This document shows positions 1 to 4,332 of a stretch of DNA of 5,460 nt, in pieces. The stretch comes from UBA4615 sp044371545. GTDB lineage: Bacteria; Pseudomonadota; Gammaproteobacteria; Burkholderiales; Burkholderiaceae_E. The stretch covers positions 1 through 5,460 of the forward strand of contig JBILTM010000279.1 of assembly GCA_044371545.1 (NCBI GenBank), read 5' to 3'. The position numbers and the translations under genes were made by a program. Numbering within the stretch: the stretch's first letter is position 1; every line of letters begins with the position of its first letter. Below the pieces are notes generated by a model, which made no database searches, was not told the origin of the DNA, and worked only from the letters and a program-made list of their open reading frames with translations.

Positions 1-534
1 GTCCTGGAAGCCGGCCCGCCCGCGCGAGCCGTCCTCGGAGATCTGGAAGACGCGCGACTCGGCCTCGTCGAGGATCTGCCGCGTGTCGCGGCCCTGCGGG
101 TTCAGCGCGGTGGTGGCGATCTCGTCGGAGACGGTGATCAGCCGGCGCAGCACGGCGCGGTCGCGGACGATCTCGGCGTAGCGGCGCACGTTGGCAGCCG
201 ACGGCGTGCCGCTCGCGAGCGCGTTCAGGTACGACAGCCCGCCTGCCTCCTCGAGCTTGCCGGTGGACTTCAGCGCGTCCTGCAGGGTGAGCACGTCGGC
301 CGGCTGGTTGCGCTCGAGCAGCTTCGAGAGGTGCTGCCAGATCAGCCGGTGGTCGTGCCGGTAGAAGTCGTCCTCGCGCAGCACGTCGCCGATCTTCTCC
401 CAGGCGGCGTTGTCGAGCAGCACGGCGCCGAGCACCGACTGCTCGGCCTCGACCGAGTGCGGCGGCACGCGCAGCGCGGCGACCTCGGCGTCGACGGGCT
501 GGGAACCGGGGAACGGGGTCGGCTGGGCGGACAT
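1..534 (-). CDS. dnaB: Replicative DNA helicase DnaB, N-terminal part (cut by the left window edge)
   Basis: DnaB is the hexameric ring helicase that unwinds DNA at the fork and recruits primase. The visible 178 codons run from an ATG at 532-534 to the window edge without a stop. After a short Pro-rich leader (residues 1-23) comes the helical collar domain, beginning PPHSVEAEQSVLGAVLLDN (24-42) and continuing through RPAD-like NQPADVLTLQDAL (76-88), LNALASGTPSAANVRRYAEI (103-122) and DRAVLRRL (125-132). The linker helix with LDEAESRVFQI (155-165) follows. These blocks are characteristic of DnaB. The RecA-like ATPase domain with Walker A lies outside the window. The start is the only ATG placed correctly for the family. 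No good Shine-Dalgarno sequence precedes it, so initiation may be weak or the true start may differ slightly. The gene lies downstream of rplI in the same direction, separated by a hairpin-rich spacer, so it may be transcribed partly by read-through. Confidence 0.95.
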   Translation of the reverse strand, partial: MSAQPTPFPGSQPVDAEVAALRVPPHSVEAEQSVLGAVLLDNAAWEKIGDVLREDDFYRHDHRLIWQHLSKLLERNQPADVLTLQDALKSTGKLEEAGGLSYLNALASGTPSAANVRRYAEIVRDRAVLRRLITVSDEIATTALNPQGRDTRQILDEAESRVFQISEDGSRGRAGFQD

Positions 535-696
535 GCGGTCGATGGTACTCGCGGGTCGGCGGGCCCGAAAGCGGGCCCACCGTGGATCGGCGCGGGCCTC
601 GCGCGGCGGGGCCCGCAAAGCACGAGGGGCCCGTGCGGGCCCCTCGTGCGCGTCGGACGACGCCCCGTGAAGGGGGCGCGTGCGGCGATCCGGTGC
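535..696. other. Hairpin-rich spacer between rplI and dnaB
   Basis: This 162-bp spacer holds no gene. It contains the hexamer GGGCCC five times (561-566, 573-578, 609-614, 627-632, 637-642). Several inverted repeats are built on it: 561-567 with 572-578 (7-bp stem, AAAG loop on the plus strand), 592-598 with 610-616 (7 bp), the strong stem-loop at 620-649, and a 6-bp stem at 661-666 with 673-678. On the leftward transcript these would fold one after another between the rplI stop and the dnaB start. A convincing dnaB promoter is not visible. A weak -10-like TACCAT at 542-547 sits almost on the start codon and lacks a -35 partner. Confidence 0.6.
620..649 (-). terminator. Strong stem-loop after rplI, likely terminator or attenuator
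   Basis: Positions 620-632 (GCACGAGGGGCCC) and 637-649 are perfectly complementary over 13 bp, with a 4-nt loop at 633-636. It begins 48 bases past the rplI stop codon on the leftward transcript. On that strand the stem is followed by only TTT before G-rich sequence, so this is a weak-tract intrinsic terminator at best. It could instead be a partial terminator that lowers expression of dnaB relative to the ribosomal genes, or a 3'-end-stabilising hairpin. The stem is directly visible; the function is inferred. Confidence 0.6.
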
Positions 697-1149
697 TTAC
701 TGCTCCGGGCTCACCGCGACCTTGATCGCGGCGACCACGTCGGCATGCAGCGCGACCGTCACGTCGTACTCGCCCACGGCCTTCAGCGGGCCGTTCGGCA
801 GGCGCACCATCGCCTTCTCGACCTGCGGGAAGCCCTGCTTGCCCAGCGCGGTCGCGATGTCGAAGTTGGTGACCGAGCCGAACAGGCGGCCGTCGACGCC
901 GGCCTTCTGGCTGATCGCGACGGTGACACCGTCCATCTTGGCGCCGGTCGCCTGGGCGGCGGCGAGCTTCTCGGCCTGGGCCTTCTCGAGGTCGGCGCGC
1001 TTGGTCTCGAACTCCTTGATCGCGGCCTCGGTCGCGCGGCGCGCCTTGCCCTCGGGGATCAGGAAGTTGCGGGCGTAGCCGTCCTTGACGCGGACGACGT
1101 CACCGAGGCCACCCAGGTTGACGACCTTCTCGAGCAGGATGATCTGCAT
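697..1149 (-). CDS. rplI: 50S ribosomal protein L9
   Basis: L9 binds 23S rRNA near the L1 stalk base and helps suppress frameshifting and slippage. The product is 150 aa, the usual length. The N-terminal domain starts MQIILLEKV and carries the family signature G-x2-G-x4-V-x2-G-Y-x2-N-F-L-x3-G at residues 13-34, all positions matching. A long charged connecting helix (about 40-70, EFETKRADLEKAQAEKLAAA) joins it to the C-terminal RNA-binding domain (about 72-149, with GRLFGSVTNFDI at 87-98). A ribosome binding site GGGAG (1156-1160 on the minus strand) lies six bases before the ATG. The gene follows rpsR after only 13 bp and is the last ribosomal gene of the operon. The stop is TAA, followed by the terminator-like stem-loop at 620-649. 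Confidence 0.98.
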   Translation of the reverse strand: MQIILLEKVVNLGGLGDVVRVKDGYARNFLIPEGKARRATEAAIKEFETKRADLEKAQAEKLAAAQATGAKMDGVTVAISQKAGVDGRLFGSVTNFDIATALGKQGFPQVEKAMVRLPNGPLKAVGEYDVTVALHADVVAAIKVAVSPEQ

Positions 1150-1162
1150 GTTCGGCTCCCGC

Positions 1163-1438
1163 TCAGTGGTTGTCGGTGTACGGCAGCAGGGCCAGGAAGC
1201 GGGCGCGGTTGATCGCGTCCGACAGCTGGCGCTGGTACCGGGCCTTGGTGCCGGTCAGGCGGGCCGGCATGATCTTGCCGGTCTCGGTGATGAAGTCCTT
1301 CAGCACGTCCACGTCCTTGTAGTCGATCCACTCGACCTTCTCGGCGGTGAACCGGCAGAAGCGCTTGCGCTTGAAGAGCGCGCTCTGCGACTGACGCTTC
1401 GGTTTCTTGTCCTTGCTGCCTCGGCGCATGAATGCCAT
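1163..1438 (-). CDS. rpsR: 30S ribosomal protein S18
   Basis: S18 forms a heterodimer with S6 on the platform of the 30S subunit and contacts 16S rRNA. The product is 91 aa, longer than the 75-aa Escherichia coli protein because of a basic N-terminal extension (residues 1-20, rich in Lys, Arg and Ser), as seen in other betaproteobacteria. The core is clear: FKRKRFCRF (22-30), IDYKDVDVLKDFI (38-50), GKIMPARLTGTKARYQRQL (54-72) and the terminal ARFLALLPYTDNH. A Shine-Dalgarno sequence AGAGGAA (1444-1450 on the minus strand) lies five bases before the chosen ATG at 1436-1438. A second in-frame Met at codon 4 is a less likely start because that spacing would be too long. The gene lies between priB (18 bp upstream) and rplI (13 bp downstream). 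Confidence 0.98.
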   Translation of the reverse strand: MAFMRRGSKDKKPKRQSQSALFKRKRFCRFTAEKVEWIDYKDVDVLKDFITETGKIMPARLTGTKARYQRQLSDAINRARFLALLPYTDNH

Positions 1439-1443
1439 GACGT

Positions 1444-1450
1444 TTCCTCT
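1444..1450 (-). promoter_or_regulatory. Ribosome binding site of rpsR
   Basis: AGAGGAA on the minus strand, five bases before the ATG, is the best Shine-Dalgarno match in the operon. It decides in favour of the first Met of S18 over the Met at codon 4. Confidence 0.75.
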
Positions 1451-1456
1451 GTCTTT

Positions 1457-1768
1457 CTATGCGTTCCGCTCGACGGTCGGGTCGAGCTCGAATTCGGTGA
1501 CGTGCAGGACCAGGGCCTTGACGTTGCGGCGCCGGGGGGCGAGGAAGCCTTCCAGCTTCAGCCCGGTGCCCAGCGCGACGCGGTCGATCCTCAGCGCTAC
1601 ACGGTCGGCGGCGATCGCGGAGATCTCCAGCTCGACCGTCCGATCGGTGCCGGCCTCGCGCTGCACCGAACGGTGCGAGAGCTTCAGCCCCACGATCGGC
1701 ACGCCCGCGGGCGTGTAGCGGATCGGCTCGCGCTCGATGAGCGACGCGGTCAGGCCGACCCGGTTCAA
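1457..1768 (-). CDS. priB: Primosomal replication protein N (PriB), TTG start
   Basis: PriB is a small OB-fold single-stranded-DNA-binding protein that stabilises PriA on DNA and promotes DnaT/DnaB loading during restart of collapsed forks. The 103-aa product matches the family in length and pattern: an N-terminal NRVGLTASLIEREPIRYTPAG (2-22), PIVGLKLSHRSVQREAG (24-40, the most conserved block), and the C-terminal strand KALVLHVTEFEL (84-95). The best start is TTG at 1766-1768, because the conserved N-terminus begins at the next codon. Its first two bases from the right edge overlap the rpsF stop TGA (1765-1767), implying translational coupling to S6. An AAAGGG stretch four bases upstream may serve as the binding site, and lies within rpsF. 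Location between rpsF and rpsR is the standard arrangement in beta- and gammaproteobacteria. Confidence 0.95.
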   Translation of the reverse strand: MNRVGLTASLIEREPIRYTPAGVPIVGLKLSHRSVQREAGTDRTVELEISAIAADRVALRIDRVALGTGLKLEGFLAPRRRNVKALVLHVTEFELDPTVERNA

Positions 1769-2208
1769 GCGGCCCTTTCGGTCCTCTCGACGCGGTCGCC
1801 CCGGTCGCCGCGATCGCCACGGTCACCGCGGTCCGGACGATCGCCGGAACCCTCGGTGCTCGCCGCGCTCTTGCGGGCCTCTTCCTTCTGGATCCGGCGC
1901 AGCATCGGCGAGGCGCCCGTCTCGGCCTTCGGCATGCCGACGACCAGGTGGCGCAGCACCGCGTCGTTGAAGCGGAACGCGTGCTCGAGCTCTTCCAGGG
2001 TCTTCTGGTCGCACTCGATGTTCATCAGCGCGTAGTGGGCCTTGGCGACCTTCTGGATCGGATAGGCCAGCTGCAGGCGGCCCCAGTCCTCGATCCGGTG
2101 CATCGTGCCCTGATGGCCTTCGACCAGGGTCTTGTACCGCTCGATCATCGCGGGCACCTGCTCGCTCTGATCGGGGTGGACGATGAAGACGATCTCGTAG
2201 TGACGCAT
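1765..2208 (-). CDS. rpsF: 30S ribosomal protein S6 with a Gly-Asp-Arg repeat tail
   Basis: S6 pairs with S18 on the 30S platform. The product is 147 aa when started at the ATG at 2206-2208, which gives the universal N-terminus MRHYEIVFIVHPDQSEQVP. Core blocks are IEDWGRLQLAYPIQK (39-53), HYALMNIECD (58-67) and FRFNDAVLRHLVV (78-90). The core ends near residue 100. A charged tail follows, QKEEARKSAASTEGSGDRPDR and then four GDR units (128-139) before VERTERAA. In E. coli the C-terminus ends in glutamates extended by RimK; here it ends in Ala-Ala and the tail is a mixed-charge repeat. A GGGGA ribosome binding site lies at 2213-2217, five bases before the ATG. The reading frame is open further upstream to a Met at 2397, but that 63-residue extension is not family-like and lies in the mRNA leader. 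It is the first gene of the operon. Confidence 0.97.
   Translation of the reverse strand: MRHYEIVFIVHPDQSEQVPAMIERYKTLVEGHQGTMHRIEDWGRLQLAYPIQKVAKAHYALMNIECDQKTLEELEHAFRFNDAVLRHLVVGMPKAETGASPMLRRIQKEEARKSAASTEGSGDRPDRGDRGDRGDRGDRVERTERAA
1792..1845 (-). repeat. Degenerate 9-bp tandem repeat coding for Gly-Asp-Arg in rpsF
   Basis: On the minus strand six consecutive 9-bp units encode GDR PDR GDR GDR GDR GDR, with four uninterrupted GDR units at 1792-1827. Third codon positions differ between units (GAC or GAT; CGT, CGC or CGG; GGT or GGC). The copies are therefore not freshly duplicated, and the repeat seems kept at the protein level. The tail is predicted to be disordered and of balanced charge. 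Confidence 0.85.
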
Positions 2209-2422
2209 CGATTCCCCAATTGTGGAGTGTTCTGGTGACGGGCGCGCCGCGGTGGTCTCGTGAAGACGACCGTCCGCGCGCGTGCCCCCGTGTTCCTCGA
2301 AGGCGGCTCCGATCGCTCGGGGCCGGCCGCCGGCTCGTGTCGGGGTGTCCGGCCGGACGAGCCACGCGCGGAATGTCCGCGACGGGCCCGCCGGCACAGG
2401 TCCGTGCGGCGAGGAACCCTCG
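2209..2422 (-). promoter_or_regulatory. Structured 5' leader of the rpsF operon, possible S6:S18 autoregulatory region
   Basis: From the predicted transcription start near 2416 to the rpsF start lies a leader of about 208 nt with no supported gene. It can fold into a hairpin at 2376-2381 with 2367-2372 (6 bp, 3-nt loop). A second stem pairs 2357-2363 with 2332-2338 (7 bp, GGCTCGT with ACGAGCC), enclosing an 18-nt interior that begins CCGG on the transcript. A 12-bp palindrome GTCCGGCCGGAC (2347-2358) overlaps it. In several bacteria the S6:S18 complex represses its own mRNA by binding a leader stem with an unpaired CCG that mimics its 16S rRNA site. The second stem is the best candidate here, but I could not align it to that motif, so the regulatory role is inference. 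Confidence 0.35.
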
Positions 2423-2452
2423 ATTCTAGCCCGGGCGGGTCAGTGCTGTCCA
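2423..2452 (-). promoter_or_regulatory. Sigma-70-type promoter of the rpsF-priB-rpsR-rplI operon
   Basis: On the minus strand TGGACA (2447-2452, five of six matches to the -35 consensus) is followed after 18 bp by TAGAAT (2423-2428, five of six matches to the -10 consensus). Transcription should begin near 2416. It stands out in a G+C-rich background and faces the ribosomal operon. The -35 element and part of the spacer lie inside the last codons of the upstream gene ending at 2440. Confidence 0.7.
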
Positions 2453-3159
2453 GCGCGTCCGACGGGGTCGGGTTCGCCCGCCCAGATCCGGGCCATCAGC
2501 GCGCGCTCGCGGTCGATCACCGTGCGCATGAACACGTCGGCACCCTTCATCGCCTTGAAGGCCCGGAAGCCGGAGGCGAGGAACTCGTGCATCGCCGCCA
2601 GCCCGGCCATGCGCGCCGGCCCCTCCATCGCGCCGAGCAGGCCGCCCAGCAGCGGGTGCCGCACCAGCCGGTCGAGCGCCCGCCCGATGTGCTCGACCAG
2701 CTCGACCTGCCGCTCGCGGTCGGTGCGCGAGCCGGCCGCCCGGAAGGCCCGCGCGTAGGCGTCGTCGTCGATCGGCCGGCCGCGGATCGCCGGGTCGGCG
2801 ACCAGCGCCTTCGCGGTCGCCAGGTCGAGCCGCTCGGACAGCGCGTCGAGCTCGACCGCGTCGGCGATCGTCCCGAGCGCGGCCTCGGGCAGGAAGCGGG
2901 TGAGCGTCGGGATCACGCGGGCGAGTTCGGCGTCGCGCTGCGAGAAGTCCTTCACGCCGTACAGTTCGTCGAGGAAGAACCGCGTTGCAGCCCGGTAGCG
3001 CGGCGACTCGAGCAGGTCGGCGTGCGTGAACGCGAGTCGCCGCGCCTGGAACGCGCGCAGCTCGTCGCGGCGCGCGCGCGTGGCCGCGTCGATGCCGTCG
3101 AGCGTGCGCAGCGCGGCCACCTCGGCCGCGCCGGCGCGGAGTCGTTGCGATGCGTCCAT
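2440..3159 (-). CDS. Conserved protein of unknown function with FFLDELYG motif
   Basis: The 239-aa product is predicted to be soluble and almost wholly alpha-helical, with no signal peptide or membrane segment. Its hallmark is ATRFFLDELYGVKDFSQRD (58-76) followed by LARVIPTLTRFLPE (79-92) and AVELDALSERLD (101-112). I recall this block from uncharacterised proteins widespread in proteobacteria, usually annotated hypothetical. A second conserved-looking part, HPLLGGLLGAMEGPARMAGL (168-187) and FLASGFRAFKAMKGADVF (193-210), includes a small glycine-rich turn between helices. No catalytic motif is recognisable. The start at 3157-3159 has no strong Shine-Dalgarno sequence. The gene is divergent from the lipase gene and lies just upstream of the ribosomal operon in the same direction, but that operon has its own promoter. 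The function is unknown. Confidence 0.88.
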   Translation of the reverse strand: MDASQRLRAGAAEVAALRTLDGIDAATRARRDELRAFQARRLAFTHADLLESPRYRAATRFFLDELYGVKDFSQRDAELARVIPTLTRFLPEAALGTIADAVELDALSERLDLATAKALVADPAIRGRPIDDDAYARAFRAAGSRTDRERQVELVEHIGRALDRLVRHPLLGGLLGAMEGPARMAGLAAMHEFLASGFRAFKAMKGADVFMRTVIDRERALMARIWAGEPDPVGRAGQH

Positions 3160-3312
3160 GCACGGGAAGGCTCGTGGGGTCGGCGGAAGTATGCCGCAGC
3201 GCGCAGGACCTGCCGTCGGGTTGCGGCACCATTAGAGCCGCACCTCTAGCGGCCGAACCTAGAATGGCCGCATGCACCGACGCACCCTGCCGAACGCCGG
3301 CGGCCCGCTCGC
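3160..3312. promoter_or_regulatory. Divergent intergenic region between the FFLDELYG gene and the lipase gene
   Basis: This 153-bp region should carry promoters for both outward-facing genes. On the plus strand TAGAAT (3260-3265) is a good -10 candidate about 48 bases before the lipase ATG, but no clear -35 element stands 16-18 bp upstream. On the minus strand TCTAAT (3231-3236) or CATACT (3188-3193) are weak -10 candidates. An inverted repeat TAGAG-6-CTCTA (3233-3248) sits between them, and a 6-bp dyad GCGGCC/GGCCGC (3249-3254, 3266-3271) brackets the plus-strand TAGAAT. Either could be an operator; this is inference. Confidence 0.35.
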
Positions 3313-4281
3313 ATGATCGCGCGGCTGCAGGCGTGGCTGCTCGTCGGGCAGTTCGTGCTCGGCGTGGTCCTCGCCGGCTGGCTCGGAGGCAGCGGCCGCA
3401 CGTCGATCGCGGTCGCCGTGGCGATCGGTGTCGTCGCACCGCTCGCCCTGCACGCCGGCATCCTGACGCTCGACTTCGCGCTCGCGTGGGCGGTGCGCGG
3501 CGAGCGGCCCACGGACGCGCCACGGCACGGCTTCTGGCCGTCGCTGCGCTCGTGGCTGGTCGCCTACGTGCGCGAGATCATCGACTCGACCCGCACCTTC
3601 AGCTTCGCGCAGCCGCTGCTTGCGGCGCGGCCGTTCGCCACCGGCACCGTCGCCGGCGAGCGGCTGCCGGTGCTGCTGATCCACGGCTACTTCTGCAACC
3701 GCGCGCTGTGGCGGCCGATGGCCGCGCGCCTCGCCGCGGCCGGCCACGCGGTCGAGGCGCTCGACCTCGAGCCGCCGTTCGCGTCGATCGACGACTATGC
3801 GCCGCGGATCGCCGAGGCGGTCGAGGCGCTGCGCGCGCGCACCGGGGCCGCGCGCGTCGCGCTGGTCGGCCACAGCATGGGCGGGCTCGCCGCGCGGTCC
3901 TACCTGCGGGCGTTCGGCGACGACGCGGTCGCCTGCGTCGTCACGCTCGGCACGCCGCACCGCGGCACCGTGCACGCGAACTTCGGTCGCGGCCGCAACG
4001 TGCGGCAGATGCGCCGCGACAGCGACTGGTTGCGCGCGCTCGCGGCCGAGGAACCGGGAGGGCGGCTCGAGCGCTTCACCGTCGTGCTCTCGTGGCAGGA
4101 CAACATCGTCGCGCCGCAGGCGATCCAGACGCTGCCCGGCGCGCGCACGGTGGTGCTGCACGGGCTCGGTCACGTGACCCTCGCGTACGACGCCCGGGTC
4201 GCGGGCATCGTGCTCGAGGCGCTGGCCGCGGCCGAGACCGGCCGGACCGCCCGCGAGGCGACACCCGGCGAGATCGGCTGA
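3313..4281 (+). CDS. Membrane-anchored alpha/beta-hydrolase, lipase/esterase type
   Basis: The 322-aa product probably hydrolyses ester bonds of lipids or another acyl ester; the substrate cannot be told. The N-terminus carries two hydrophobic helices (about residues 7-24 and 31-59), which suggests inner-membrane anchoring rather than secretion. The hydrolase domain follows: LLIHGYFCNRALW (121-133, oxyanion-hole HG), the nucleophile elbow GHSMGG (186-191, Ser188), TLGTPHRGT (211-219, a block typical of triacylglycerol lipases and PGAP1-like hydrolases), a probable acid Asp263 in SWQDNIVAP, and the catalytic His287 in HGLGHVTL. The triad is therefore complete. The ATG at 3313 has no clear Shine-Dalgarno sequence, but the ORF then runs straight into the first membrane helix, and the two nearby upstream ATGs (3264, 3272) are out of frame. 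The gene is convergent with the reductase gene downstream and has no partner on its own strand in the window. Confidence 0.92.
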   Translation: MIARLQAWLLVGQFVLGVVLAGWLGGSGRTSIAVAVAIGVVAPLALHAGILTLDFALAWAVRGERPTDAPRHGFWPSLRSWLVAYVREIIDSTRTFSFAQPLLAARPFATGTVAGERLPVLLIHGYFCNRALWRPMAARLAAAGHAVEALDLEPPFASIDDYAPRIAEAVEALRARTGAARVALVGHSMGGLAARSYLRAFGDDAVACVVTLGTPHRGTVHANFGRGRNVRQMRRDSDWLRALAAEEPGGRLERFTVVLSWQDNIVAPQAIQTLPGARTVVLHGLGHVTLAYDARVAGIVLEALAAAETGRTAREATPGEIG

Positions 4282-4293
4282 GCGCGAAGACAC

Positions 4294-4321
4294 GTCGCCC
4301 GGGCGGCGGCGACCCCGCCCG
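4294..4321. terminator. GC-rich inverted repeat between convergent genes, possible bidirectional terminator
   Basis: In the 51-bp gap between two convergent stop codons, 4300-4306 (CGGGCGG) pairs with 4315-4321 over 7 bp. An alternative, mutually exclusive stem pairs 4294-4299 with 4308-4313 over 6 bp. There is no T-tract on either side, so intrinsic termination would be weak. The position is suggestive, but in DNA this G+C-rich such stems also arise by chance. Confidence 0.3.
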
Positions 4322-4332
4322 AGCCCGTCGCG

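Noticed and set aside
535..560. dnaB promoter with TACCAT (542-547) giving a leaderless mRNA
   Set aside because: No -35 element at 16-18 bp, and the -10 match is only four of six; chance is as likely.
331..1212. 293-codon plus-strand open frame
   Set aside because: Antisense to dnaB, the spacer and rplI; the composition is that of a reverse-complement shadow and no family is recognisable.
1085..2035. 316-codon plus-strand open frame with Ser-Pro-Arg repeats
   Set aside because: It lies antisense to rpsF, priB and rpsR; the SPR repeats are just the complement of the GDR repeat of S6.
2209..2397. 63-residue N-terminal extension of S6
   Set aside because: S6 proteins start at MRHYE, which has its own ribosome binding site; the extension falls in the predicted mRNA leader downstream of the promoter and resembles no family.
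2426..3523. 365-codon minus-strand open frame and the 329-codon plus-strand frame opposite it
   Set aside because: Both overlap the FFLDELYG gene in other frames and are Arg-rich without family motifs.
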